DNA of 27,599 nucleotides from CAZJWR01 sp964549765 (GTDB lineage: Bacteria; Zixibacteria; MSB-5A5; GN15; JAAZOE01), in assembly GCA_964549765.1 (NCBI GenBank), contig CAZJWR010000049.1:1-27599 (forward strand), written 5' to 3'. Each line of letters begins with the position of its first letter. Within the stretch, counting starts at the first letter, position 1. The position numbers were made by a program, and so were the translations under genes. Below are positions 15,225-23,572 of this stretch, piece after piece. The notes under the pieces were generated by a model that worked only from the letters and a program-made list of their open reading frames with translations, had not been told where the DNA came from and did no database searches.

Positions 15225-16221
15225 CAAGGCCGGATCGTTTATAGATTACGTCGAGATCGAGGTCGCGGGAGGCCGCGGCGGGGATGGCTGTGTTTCCTTT
15301 CGCCGGGAAAAGTACATCGCCAAAGGCGGTCCGGACGGCGGCGACGGCGGCCGGGGCGGCGACGTCGTGATCGAGGCGACTGAAAACATGACGACCCTTC
15401 TGGATTTTCGGTATCGGCGGAAATATGCCGCTGAAAACGGTCAGCCCGGTAGCGGCGCTCGTAAGGCGGGCCGGGACGGCAAGGATGTCGTTTTGAAGGT
15501 ACCCGTCGGCACGATCGTCAAGGACACGGAAATCGAACGCGTGCTCGCCGACTTTGACCGCAACGGTGCGGAAGTTGTGGTGGCGTCGGGCGGCCGGGGA
15601 GGCAAAGGAAACGATCACTTTAAATCTCCGACGAATCAGACGCCGCGCAAGGCGACGCCGGGCGCTCCGGGTGAGCAGGTCAGACTGGCCCTGGAGCTTA
15701 AACTCCTGGCCGACGTTGGCCTGGTGGGGTATCCCAACGCGGGAAAATCAACGCTTCTGGCGCGGGTGACGGCGGCCCGGCCGAAGATCGCCGATTACCC
15801 TTTCACGACGCTTATTCCCAACTTGGGAATCGTCAAAGGCCACGATTTCAGGTCGTTTGTCATGGCTGATATTCCGGGGCTGATCGAGGGGGCCAGCGAG
15901 GGAAAAGGTTTGGGCATGCAGTTTCTTCGGCATATCCAGCGGACGGCGGTGCTGCTTTTTCTGATCGACGGATTCGCCGGTGATATAGAAAATACGTATG
16001 CGACATTGCATGAGGAACTCGAGAAATACGATTCCGACTTGGTCCGGCGTTCAATAGTGAAAGTCATTAGCAAAGTGGATATTATCGAGGCGCCGGAGCT
16101 GGCCGAGATGCGGAAGAAATATCCCGATTATCTTTTTATCAGCGCCGTTTCCGGCGAGGGGATCGATGAGTTGATCGCCCGATTGGAGCGAGCCATGGAT
16201 GAGCCCGATGACCGGCGATAA
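15217..16221 (+). CDS. obgE: GTPase ObgE/CgtA
   Basis: Essential ribosome-assembly GTPase that associates with the 50S subunit. The glycine-rich Obg fold covers residues 1-155 (VAGGRGGDGCVSFRREKY; GPDGGDGGRGGDV). The G domain shows G1 GYPNAGKST (171-179), switch I YPFTTLIPNLG, and G3 DIPGLIEGA. G4 is unusual: ISKVD, with Ser285 where NKxD has Asn. G5 is SAVSGEG. The protein stops after the G domain (334 residues) without the extra C-terminal domain seen in longer homologues. The ATG at 15217 follows GGTAGGG; an ATG at 15202 is possible. It overlaps dprA by 23 bases. Confidence 0.95.
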   Translation: MSDKAGSFIDYVEIEVAGGRGGDGCVSFRREKYIAKGGPDGGDGGRGGDVVIEATENMTTLLDFRYRRKYAAENGQPGSGARKAGRDGKDVVLKVPVGTIVKDTEIERVLADFDRNGAEVVVASGGRGGKGNDHFKSPTNQTPRKATPGAPGEQVRLALELKLLADVGLVGYPNAGKSTLLARVTAARPKIADYPFTTLIPNLGIVKGHDFRSFVMADIPGLIEGASEGKGLGMQFLRHIQRTAVLLFLIDGFAGDIENTYATLHEELEKYDSDLVRRSIVKVISKVDIIEAPELAEMRKKYPDYLFISAVSGEGIDELIARLERAMDEPDDRR

Positions 16222-17308
16222 CGCCGACAATACCGCGTTGATACTTGCCCTGGCGTCGCTGGGCAAAATCGGCCCGGTTAAAATCAAAATCATGCTGGCC
16301 CAGGCGGAAACCCCCGCCGACATCATGGGATGGGATATCCCCCGGTTGGGGGCCATCCCCGGCATCGGCGCCGAACTGGCGGCGCGGATTAAGCGCGAAC
16401 TCGACCTCGATTACGGGAAGAAGCTGGTCGATTGGGCCGACAGGAGCGGGTTCGATATTGTCACGCTGGTCGATGATGATTACCCGGCGCCGTTGCGGGA
16501 GCTTTACGATCCGCCGCCGTTTCTTTTTATCAAGGGGAAGATAACCGAATCCGACTATCGCGCCGTGGCCATGGTCGGTTCGCGCGGGGCCACCGATTAT
16601 GGGCGGACCATCGCCGCTCGGTTGGCGGGCGATCTCAGCCGCCACGGGGTGACGATTGTATCGGGTATGGCGCTGGGCATTGATACCGCGTCCCATCGCG
16701 GGGCGCTGGCGGCCGGAGGCAGGACGATTGCCGTTTTAGGATCGGGAATCGACGTGATTTATCCTCGCGAAAACAAAAGCCTGTACTCGCAGATAGCCGA
16801 AAACGGGGCGGTCGTATCGGAATTTTTACCGAAAACCGACCCGAACCCGGGACATTTTCCGCGACGCAACCGGATTATCGCCGGGCTTTCGCGGGCCGTA
16901 ATAGTTATCGAGGCGGGGGAAAAGTCGGGAGCGCTGTTGACCGCCGATATGGCTTTGGTGTATGGCCGGGAGCTTTTCGCCGTGCCGGGCAATGTTTCAT
17001 CGCGGATGTCGGCAGGCACGCACGAATTGCTCCGATCGGGCGCGAATATCCTGACTTCAGTCGATGATATCTTTTCGGTATTGCCGGAGTTGAAAAATGA
17101 CTATATTGCGCCGCGAAAACCGGTCGTTGAGGATCTGACCGAGGGAGAAAAGCGGATTCTGGAGAGATTGTCGTCGTCGCCGGTTCAACTGGACACGCTG
17201 GTACGGGAGTGCCGTATCACCATCGGTGACGCCGCCTCCTTCCTGCTCAGTCTGGAATTGCGCGGCCTGGTCAAGCAGTTGTCGGGTAAACGATTCATCG
17301 CGGTCTGA
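16199..17308 (+). CDS. dprA: DNA-processing protein DprA/Smf
   Basis: Binds incoming single-stranded DNA and loads RecA during natural transformation. An N-terminal helix-hairpin-helix region (IPRLGAIPGIGAELAARIK) precedes the Rossmann-like core with GSRGATDYG, SGMALGIDTASHRGAL, GSGIDVIYPREN and HFPRRNRIIAGLS. A C-terminal winged-helix (about 310-369: LTEGEKRILERL, then a LDTLVREC helix) completes the usual three-part layout. Length 369 is normal. The start ATG overlaps the 3' end of obgE, and ptsH begins two bases after its stop, so expression is probably coupled. No com genes are in the window, so natural competence is not shown. Confidence 0.94.
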   Translation: MSPMTGDNADNTALILALASLGKIGPVKIKIMLAQAETPADIMGWDIPRLGAIPGIGAELAARIKRELDLDYGKKLVDWADRSGFDIVTLVDDDYPAPLRELYDPPPFLFIKGKITESDYRAVAMVGSRGATDYGRTIAARLAGDLSRHGVTIVSGMALGIDTASHRGALAAGGRTIAVLGSGIDVIYPRENKSLYSQIAENGAVVSEFLPKTDPNPGHFPRRNRIIAGLSRAVIVIEAGEKSGALLTADMALVYGRELFAVPGNVSSRMSAGTHELLRSGANILTSVDDIFSVLPELKNDYIAPRKPVVEDLTEGEKRILERLSSSPVQLDTLVRECRITIGDAASFLLSLELRGLVKQLSGKRFIAV

Positions 17309-17309
17309 C

Positions 17310-17579
17310 ATGATTGAGAAACAGGTTACCGTGAACAACAAGTTGGGCTTGCACGCGCGGCCGTCGGCCAAGGTAGTGCAGACGGCGTCGAAGTACAAGT
17401 CGGAAATTTACCTGATTAAAGGGCCCATGACGGTTAACGTCAAATCGATGCTGGGGGTGATGGCGCTGGCCGCCGAATACGGCACGGAATTGACGTTGCG
17501 GGTGACCGGCGAGGATGAAAAGGAGGCGGCGCAGGCGATTGTGCGCCTTTTCAAATCGAAATTTCGTGACGCGTATTGA
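17310..17579 (+). CDS. ptsH: phosphocarrier protein HPr
   Basis: Small PTS phosphocarrier of 89 residues. The active-site loop GLHARPSA places the phosphohistidine at His15, and Ser46 (NVKSMLGVM), the regulatory site of HPr kinase/phosphorylase in Firmicutes and some proteobacteria, is present. The start is ATG 17310, two bases past the dprA stop; a longer frame beginning inside dprA is not credible. Enzyme I follows 80 bases downstream. No EII permease or HPr kinase is in the window, so whether it serves sugar transport or regulation is open. Confidence 0.95.
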   Translation: MIEKQVTVNNKLGLHARPSAKVVQTASKYKSEIYLIKGPMTVNVKSMLGVMALAAEYGTELTLRVTGEDEKEAAQAIVRLFKSKFRDAY

Positions 17580-17659
17580 CGGCCGTCGGTGTAAAATCGG
17601 TCACATATCTGTCGATGACAAAATGCCCGCGGATCGTATGATATAGAGATGGGTAAGCC

Positions 17660-19426
17660 ATGAGAGAGAATATCAGAATAAAAGCAGTGCCGGTTTCGCG
17701 CGGAATTGCGATCGGGCGGGCCCAGGTGATGCGGGATCCGTCGTTTCAGATCGTGCGGCGGAGTATTCCCGCCGGCCGTCTGAAGGATGAAATCGACCGC
17801 CTCGATACGGCGTCCCAAAAGACCATCGCCGAACTTGAATCGACGCGCAACAAAGCGGTGCGGGCGATCGGTGAGCCGGCAGCTAACATATTCGACGCCC
17901 AGATCATGATCGCATCCGACAGCGAATTCCATGATTCGGTCATCGAGCGTATCAGGCGCGACAAGATCAACGCCGAATATGCCTACCAGGAGACGCTGGC
18001 TGATACCATCGATCGGCTGGAGCGATCCAAAGATCCTTATTTGCGGCAGATGATCCACGATATCCGGGCGGTGTCGGAGCGGATGTTGTCGTTGATGCTG
18101 GGAATCGGCGACGGCGACCGCAACGGCTTTGACCGGCCGACGATTCTGGCCGGGCGGATTTTCAGCCCGGGCCAGGTGATGGCCTACGGCAAGCGCAACG
18201 TCGTCGGATTTCTCACCGAGGAAGGCGGACCGACATCACATATGGGTCTGATTATCCGATCTCTGGGGATTCCGGCGGTGATGGGCGATTTCGGGATCGG
18301 CGAGGTATTAACGACCGGAACCGAAGTTATCATCGACGGCATCAACGGCGAGGTTATCATCAATCCCGACGCGGAGACGATGCAGAATTACCGCCGCATG
18401 CGGCAGCAGAAACAGCGGCATCCGCTGAATGTCCTGCGCCGCGCGCGTTCGCTCAAAGCGATCTGCCGTGACGGCCGCCAGATTCAACTGGCCGCCAATC
18501 TCGAAATCCCCGGCACCTACGAGGAGCATCTGGTGCGGCTGGGAGTCGGCGTCGGACTGTATCGGACGGAGTTTCTCTATTTTGCCAAGCAAGCCTTCCC
18601 CGACGAGGAGGAGCAATATCGGGCCTATTCGCGCATCGTGGAACGGTTCGCGCCGCTGCCGGTGACGCTGCGGACCTTCGACCTCGGCGGCGACAAATAC
18701 GCCGATCATCTCGGCGGCATCCACGAAGACAACCCGGCCCTTGGCTGGCGGGGTATCCGGGTGTCGCTGGATTCCAAAAAATTCTACCAGAGTCAGCTGC
18801 GGGCTATGCTGCGGGCGTCGACGCCGGGTAACCTCAAGATTCTCATCCCCATGGTGTCCGATTCTTCGGAGATTGTCGCGACGCTCGACCTGATCGAGAA
18901 GATCAAGCGCGAATTGAAACGATCGCGAATCGCTTTCGACGAGCACGTCCGGGTGGGGGCCATGATCGAGGTGCCGTCGGCGGCGCTGTGCGCCGATTAT
19001 CTGGCGGAACTGGTCGATTTCTTCTCCATCGGAACCAATGACCTTGTCCAGTACACCATGGCCGCCGACCGTAGCAATCATTGGGTGTCGAAATATTATA
19101 ATGCTACCCATCCGGCGGTTCTTCGGCTGATTCAAATGACGATCCAGGCCGCTCACGAGAACGGCATCCCGGTGACGGTATGCGGCGAAGCTGCCGGACA
19201 GAAAGAACTGGCGCCATTTTTCATCGGATTGGGTGTCGACGAGTTGTCGATGAGCCCGACGCTTCTGCCGGGCATGGCGCAGTGGATATCCGCCATCAAT
19301 TCGGTTGACGCCAAACGATTCGCGACGCGCGTCATGCGGCTGACCAACGCCAAAAAAGTCCAACGGGCTTTGTCTGAAGCCTACGATTATGTAAAAAATC
19401 AGAAAAAGGGGGGATGGCTCCAGTGA
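17660..19426 (+). CDS. ptsI: PTS enzyme I (phosphoenolpyruvate-protein phosphotransferase)
   Basis: Transfers phosphate from PEP to HPr. The N-terminal domain carries the phosphohistidine segment EGGPTSHMGLIIRSLGIPAV (His194), and the C-terminal PEP-binding barrel shows GLYRTEFLY, the Arg/Asp motif RTFDLGGDK, MIEVPSAAL, GTNDLVQYTMAADR and the catalytic Cys508 in VCGEAAG. Length 588 is typical. GATGGG nine bases before ATG 17660 acts as the ribosome site. The 80-base gap after ptsH shows a TATGATAT-like element that might be a secondary promoter. It overlaps the next gene at GTGA, indicating coupling. Confidence 0.96.
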   Translation: MRENIRIKAVPVSRGIAIGRAQVMRDPSFQIVRRSIPAGRLKDEIDRLDTASQKTIAELESTRNKAVRAIGEPAANIFDAQIMIASDSEFHDSVIERIRRDKINAEYAYQETLADTIDRLERSKDPYLRQMIHDIRAVSERMLSLMLGIGDGDRNGFDRPTILAGRIFSPGQVMAYGKRNVVGFLTEEGGPTSHMGLIIRSLGIPAVMGDFGIGEVLTTGTEVIIDGINGEVIINPDAETMQNYRRMRQQKQRHPLNVLRRARSLKAICRDGRQIQLAANLEIPGTYEEHLVRLGVGVGLYRTEFLYFAKQAFPDEEEQYRAYSRIVERFAPLPVTLRTFDLGGDKYADHLGGIHEDNPALGWRGIRVSLDSKKFYQSQLRAMLRASTPGNLKILIPMVSDSSEIVATLDLIEKIKRELKRSRIAFDEHVRVGAMIEVPSAALCADYLAELVDFFSIGTNDLVQYTMAADRSNHWVSKYYNATHPAVLRLIQMTIQAAHENGIPVTVCGEAAGQKELAPFFIGLGVDELSMSPTLLPGMAQWISAINSVDAKRFATRVMRLTNAKKVQRALSEAYDYVKNQKKGGWLQ

Positions 19427-20526
19427 GCACCCTCGACAATAAAGAAACGCTGCGGGCGATCGATCCGCGCGGCATGTACGACGCCGTGGCGCGATTCCCG
19501 GACCAAATTAGAAACGCGATCGATATCGGCGAAGGACTCGCTTTCGGACCGGATCAGTACGCCGGGATCAAGCGGATTATGCTGTGCGGCATGGGCGGGT
19601 CGGCCATCGGCGGCGACCTGGCTCGCACGCTGTTGCTGAACCGGCTGCCGTACCCGATGCATATCTGGCGCACGTATGATCTGCCGGCGTATGTCGGGCC
19701 GGAGACGCTGGTTATCGCCTCGTCATACTCGGGCACGACCGAGGAAACGCTGTCGGCGTTCGATCGGGCGCGCAAGGTCGGCGCGAAGATATTTACTCTG
19801 ACCACCGGCGGTTTGCTGGGAGAGTTATGCCAAGACCATAATATTCCCATGGCGCGGCTGCAAGGGGGATTGCAGCCCCGGGCGGCTTTGGGGTACTCCT
19901 TCGTGCCGCTGATGTTGTTCCTGCATCGGATCGGTCTGTCGCCGTACGACGCCGATGATTTCAAGGCGCTGGCCGATTTTCTGGAAAGCCGCGGGGAGAA
20001 GCTGATATTCGAGAGCGGGTCGGACGACAACCCCGCCAAGCAGCTGGCGTTGCAATTGTACGGACGGATACCCATAATCTATTCAGGGCCGGAACTGACC
20101 GACGCCGTCGGAACGCGTCTGAAAGGACAGATCTGCGAAAACGCCAAGATGCCGGCATTTGCCAATTATTTCCCCGAATTCAATCACAACGAGCTGGTCG
20201 GCTGGAAACTCATCAACGCCATCCGCGACTTTCTACGAGTGCTTATCCTCCGCGACGAAGACGATCATCCCCGGATATCGGCCCGGATGGATATCGTGAA
20301 GGAAATCATCGGCGGGGAAAACGTTAAAGTCACGGAGATTCGCTCGGAAGGGAGCAACCGTCTTCAGCGGATGATGTCGCTGGTGCAGTTCGGCGATTTC
20401 GTGAGCGTCTATCTGGCCGTGCTGAACAAAGTCGATCCGACGCCCGTCAGCGTTATAGATTATCTCAAGGAGCAGTTGGGCAAGGCGCCCGTTACCGGCC
20501 GTGGTTCCGGAACGCGACGCACGTAG
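19423..20526 (+). CDS. bifunctional phosphoglucose/phosphomannose isomerase
   Basis: A two-SIS-domain sugar isomerase of the archaeal/bacterial PGI-PMI type, interconverting glucose-6-P or mannose-6-P with fructose-6-P. Motifs: LCGMGGSAIGGDLA (first SIS phosphate loop), ASSYSGTTEETLSAFDRA, GYSFVPLM, and the C-terminal EFNHNELVGW with the conserved glutamate/histidine pair. Length about 367 is usual. Of two starts, GTG 19423 (overlapping the ptsI stop as GTGA and 9 bases after AGGGGGG) is preferred to ATG 19414, which directly abuts the G-run. Its place after ptsI suggests sugar-phosphate entry to glycolysis or to mannose-containing envelope sugars. Confidence 0.9.
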   Translation: MSTLDNKETLRAIDPRGMYDAVARFPDQIRNAIDIGEGLAFGPDQYAGIKRIMLCGMGGSAIGGDLARTLLLNRLPYPMHIWRTYDLPAYVGPETLVIASSYSGTTEETLSAFDRARKVGAKIFTLTTGGLLGELCQDHNIPMARLQGGLQPRAALGYSFVPLMLFLHRIGLSPYDADDFKALADFLESRGEKLIFESGSDDNPAKQLALQLYGRIPIIYSGPELTDAVGTRLKGQICENAKMPAFANYFPEFNHNELVGWKLINAIRDFLRVLILRDEDDHPRISARMDIVKEIIGGENVKVTEIRSEGSNRLQRMMSLVQFGDFVSVYLAVLNKVDPTPVSVIDYLKEQLGKAPVTGRGSGTRRT

Positions 20527-20580
20527 GAGGATTGCCCGGCAACCAACCGCTCGATATGCCCCTCTTGCAGGAGGTGAATC

Positions 20581-21336
20581 ATGAAATACTTCCGTAATCT
20601 CTTCTGTCTTTGTCTGATTGCCATCGTTCCCTTTGGGTATTACGCCAATGATGCCGATTCATCTCATGTCCGGATCGACGGAGGCGTCGGAACCGGCCAA
20701 TACCTGGCTGTTCTGCGTTCATGCAACGACATCAAAGAAGAGCGGTTGGATCATTTCGTCGATATCGGGACCGATATTTCCTGTCGCCCGGCGATCAGGC
20801 TTCCTTTTGTGGTCGGCATCCGGGCCGGTCATCTCAAGGCCGATCCGGAGAAAGTGATTTCCACTTTCTATCCCAGCAACAATCCGGCGTCGATCGAGAA
20901 CGGCTATATCAATCCCTACCTGTCTATTGAGACGAAATATTTCGGCATCGGAGCCGGTCGGGGGTGGACACTGGGGCCGGAAAGGCCGAACAATTGGATC
21001 GATCTGGATTTCGATTTCCGACAGGAAAAGGATTACGTCTCGGGACATCTGCGGATCGGTTCCTATTCGTCGATCTATGCCATCATGTCATTCTTTGAGG
21101 GAACGCCGGTTGCGTCACAGTACGGATATTTTCTGCTGGGCGCCGGGGGGAGCATTCATCAATGGCACCTGGCCGGCGGGTTATCCGGCGGGCCGTATGA
21201 CAACGCGGGCGCCTATGTGGGGATAAGCCGGGACATTGCGCGATACGGCCGGCCGTCGCTGTCGTTTCGGGCGGGAAATACGCACGGAGAGTTTGAGGGC
21301 GCGATCGGACTCAGATGGTCGTGGCTGGTGTTTTGA
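20581..21336 (+). CDS. secreted beta-barrel-like protein of unknown function
   Basis: A 251-residue protein with a signal peptide (hydrophobic 8-22). The rest is an alternating glycine/aromatic strand pattern (YLSIETKYFGIGAGRGW, GYFLLGAGGSIHQWHLAGG, SLSFRAGNTHGEFEG) and a C-terminal Phe, as in small outer-membrane barrels. Three cysteines are seen after the signal region. I do not recognise a family. AGGAGGTGAATC before the ATG is the best ribosome site in the window, suggesting high expression. A strong terminator follows, so it is probably a single-gene unit with a promoter in or after pgi/pmi. Confidence 0.65.
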   Translation: MKYFRNLFCLCLIAIVPFGYYANDADSSHVRIDGGVGTGQYLAVLRSCNDIKEERLDHFVDIGTDISCRPAIRLPFVVGIRAGHLKADPEKVISTFYPSNNPASIENGYINPYLSIETKYFGIGAGRGWTLGPERPNNWIDLDFDFRQEKDYVSGHLRIGSYSSIYAIMSFFEGTPVASQYGYFLLGAGGSIHQWHLAGGLSGGPYDNAGAYVGISRDIARYGRPSLSFRAGNTHGEFEGAIGLRWSWLVF

Positions 21337-21349
21337 GCGCGAATTGACT

Positions 21350-21365
21350 GGCGATATATATCGCC
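21350..21365. repeat. 16-bp perfect palindrome
   Basis: GGCGATATATATCGCC is its own reverse complement. It lies 14 bases after the stop of the barrel-like gene and 15 bases before the terminator stem. It could be an operator for the downstream genes or a 3'-end hairpin. Confidence 0.4.
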
Positions 21366-21379
21366 GCGGACTATATTTG

Positions 21380-21417
21380 AAAGCGTCTGACCTGAAGGGA
21401 AGACGCTTTTTATTTTT
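21380..21417 (+). terminator. strong Rho-independent terminator
   Basis: AAAGCGTCT (21380-21388) and AGACGCTTT (21401-21409) pair perfectly over 9 bp around a 12-base loop and run into TTATTTTT. It ends the barrel-protein transcript only 16 bases before the start of the next gene. Confidence 0.85.
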
Positions 21418-21432
21418 GACGATGGAGGCGGC

Positions 21433-21780
21433 ATGAGCGACCGGGTAGAGAAATTCCGCAAAGAGCGGGAGGCGTTGAACAAAGCCATCCTCGACCGCGA
21501 CAATATCAATATCAAGCGGTTTTTCGGGATCGATTCGGCGGTGTACCGCGAGGGGGCGCTCGATACCAAGACCAAGGAACTGCTGGGTCTGGCGGCGTCG
21601 ACGGTGCTGCGCTGCGACGATTGCATCACTTATCATGTTATTCGGTGTGCCGAAGAAAGGGTCGCCGACGGCGAATTTGACGATACCATGGCGGTGGCGC
21701 TGGTGGTAGGCGGGTCGATAACGATACCCCATCTGCGGCGGGCCTATCGCCTGTGGAGCGAGTTGCATTCTGATGAGTAG
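21433..21780 (+). CDS. carboxymuconolactone decarboxylase family protein (AhpD-like)
   Basis: A 115-residue all-helical CMD-domain protein. The redox/proton-relay motif CDDCITYH (Cys61, Cys64, His68) has the CxxC-xxx-H spacing of AhpD-like peroxidase partners rather than of true decarboxylases. Residues about 45-110 form the CMD core (DTKTKELLGLAAS, AVALVVGGSITIPHLRRA). GGAGG lies about 7 bases before the ATG. It sits directly after a terminator and before the sigma-factor gene. A thiol-redox or detoxification role is the usual inference. Confidence 0.85.
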   Translation: MSDRVEKFRKEREALNKAILDRDNINIKRFFGIDSAVYREGALDTKTKELLGLAASTVLRCDDCITYHVIRCAEERVADGEFDDTMAVALVVGGSITIPHLRRAYRLWSELHSDE

Positions 21781-21884
21781 ATGCGGCGGCCTTCCGGTTT
21801 TTCTGTTGTTTTTTGGGGCGCAAAGGGGTATTTTCGAAGTCAACATGTACGGAATTTCGCCTATGGCGCGGCGAAGTTATTGCG

Positions 21885-22466
21885 GTGAAGGGCAAAAGAT
21901 TGCCTGAGAATGACGATATACTAATTAAGGATGCCCTTAAAGGCAGCCAGAAGGCGTTCGAAGAATTGGTCACGCGGCACCAGGCCTCGGTGTACCATAT
22001 TGTCTTTCGGATAGTCCGGGACCGGGAGATCGCCTCCGACCTGGTTCAAGAGACCTTCATGAAGGCCTTCAGCTCTTTGAAATCGTATCGTTCCGAGTAC
22101 CGGTTTTCGACCTGGTTGTACAAGATCGCGGCCAATTCCTCAATCGACTTTTTGCGGAAGAAGCGTATCCAGGCCATGTCGCTGGATAATCCCATCATGA
22201 CCGGCGACGGCGAAGTGTCGATCGAGGTTCCCGATTACTCCCATCATCCGGAGGAGGAAATCATCCGGCGGGAGCGGGCCGTTTCGATTCAGGAGGCGAT
22301 CGATTCCTTGCCGGAGAAATATCGGCGGGTGATTATCGCGCGGCACAAAGAGGAGAAGTCGTACGAGGAGATTGCCACCGAGATGAACCTCCCGGTCGGA
22401 ACCGTGAAAGCTCGGATTTTCCGGGCCCGCGAGCTGCTCAAGAAACGACTGCGGGCCATACGTTAG
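21885..22466 (+). CDS. ECF-type RNA polymerase sigma factor
   Basis: A group 4 sigma factor with region 2 (about 15-85: AFEELVTRHQASVYHIVFRIV, SDLVQETFMKAF, FSTWLYKIAANSSIDFLRKK) and region 4 (about 130-190: DSLPEKYRRVIIARHKEEKSYEEIA, then LPVGTVKARIFRARELLKKRL). There is no sigma 1.1 or region 3. Possible starts are GTG 21885 or TTG 21900 (AAGGG eight bases before); the longer frame from 21813 adds non-family sequence. About 194 residues is typical. No classic anti-sigma gene follows; the next three genes encode exported proteins, so the signal may come from the envelope. Confidence 0.92.
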   Translation: MKGKRLPENDDILIKDALKGSQKAFEELVTRHQASVYHIVFRIVRDREIASDLVQETFMKAFSSLKSYRSEYRFSTWLYKIAANSSIDFLRKKRIQAMSLDNPIMTGDGEVSIEVPDYSHHPEEEIIRRERAVSIQEAIDSLPEKYRRVIIARHKEEKSYEEIATEMNLPVGTVKARIFRARELLKKRLRAIR

Positions 22467-22480
22467 GAGAAGGTTTCACC

Positions 22481-23551
22481 ATGCTGCGCCATATCGTCAT
22501 CGCCGCCATTTCTCTTCTGTTGTTTTCGGCCGCCGGATGGGCGGGGAAACTTTATCAGTACGAATACCAGAAAATCATGCCGATCGAACCGCCGCTGGCG
22601 GTGACGGTCACGAATCCGAACGGCACGGTTACGATCGAGGCCAACACCGAGAATAAACTACGCATCGACGGCGTGAAAAAAATTTACGCCGAGAACCAGG
22701 ATGAGGCGGAATTCATTGCCGACCATGTTCAAGTCGAGGTGTCCGAAGCCGAAGGGCACGTCATCATCGAACCGCGCTTTTTGACCATCAAGGAACAGTC
22801 GTCGTCATTCTGGCAGAAGCTGCTGGGCACGGGGGAGGAATCGATCCAGGGATCGGTCGATCTGGTTATTTCCGTGCCGTCGGACTGCCATGTCGATGTT
22901 TATGATCCTTCCGGGGCGATTTCCGTATCCGGCCTGCGAGGGCAGGTCAAGATTTCCGCTCAATCCGGTTCGGTTGCCGTCCAGGATATTCTCGGTCCGG
23001 TGACGCTGGAGACGTCGTCGGGGCCCGTGTCATTGAAGAATATCGAGGGGCGTACCGAGGTGAAGGCCAACGGCGCCGACGTTTCGTTTTACTCGGTCAA
23101 CGGCAATTTGGAAATCCGCAACAGCTCGGGCCGAATTTCCGGGGAATATGTCATCGGCGACGTCACCGTGGTTCAGACCGGCGGCGATATCGACCTGGCT
23201 CATATCGAGGGCGATGTTCGTCTGAAGACGACGTCCGGGCAGGTTAAAGTGGAACAGGATTTCGGCGCCATGGATGTGTCCACGGAGACGGGCGACATCG
23301 AAATTGTCACGGAATTAAATTCCGCCAAGGATTATTTTGTCGAAACTATTTCGGGCTCGATTCGTTTTCTTGTTCCAGAGGCATCGAGCGGCGATATCAA
23401 GCTCGAAGCGGGCTCGTGCGAGATCGATGCGCAAATCCCCATTGCCATCGATTCTTTTTCGCGCACCCGGATTTCGGGACGATTCGGCGGCGGCGGGCCC
23501 AAAATATCCCTGGCGACCATGTCGGGAGGTATAACGCTGGCCGAATTCTAA
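22481..23551 (+). CDS. exported DUF4097-type beta-helix repeat protein
   Basis: Signal peptide (1-21, ending AAGWAG) followed by about 330 residues of regular short beta strands: VTVTNPNGTVTIEA, VDVYDPSGAISVSGL, VKISAQSGSVAVQDI, VTLETSSGPVSLKNI, LEIRNSSGRISGEY, VRLKTTSGQVKVEQ and so on. The spacing of S-G-x-[IV] turns every 17-20 residues is typical of DUF4097 (adhesin-like) beta-solenoids. In other bacteria such proteins often stand beside ECF sigma or anti-sigma genes and are thought to sense or shape the envelope; the role is not established. AGGAGAAGG precedes the ATG, 14 bases after the sigma gene. Confidence 0.85.
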   Translation: MLRHIVIAAISLLLFSAAGWAGKLYQYEYQKIMPIEPPLAVTVTNPNGTVTIEANTENKLRIDGVKKIYAENQDEAEFIADHVQVEVSEAEGHVIIEPRFLTIKEQSSSFWQKLLGTGEESIQGSVDLVISVPSDCHVDVYDPSGAISVSGLRGQVKISAQSGSVAVQDILGPVTLETSSGPVSLKNIEGRTEVKANGADVSFYSVNGNLEIRNSSGRISGEYVIGDVTVVQTGGDIDLAHIEGDVRLKTTSGQVKVEQDFGAMDVSTETGDIEIVTELNSAKDYFVETISGSIRFLVPEASSGDIKLEAGSCEIDAQIPIAIDSFSRTRISGRFGGGGPKISLATMSGGITLAEF

Positions 23552-23572
23552 CGGCTCGATGAACGAGGTATT

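Noticed and set aside
17226..17309. Longer N-terminus for HPr inside dprA
   Set aside because: Starting at 17310 puts the active histidine at position 15 and Ser at 46, exactly as in known HPr proteins.
18308..19363. A 351-codon minus-strand frame opposite ptsI
   Set aside because: It mirrors the codon structure of the well-supported enzyme I gene and shows no family motif.
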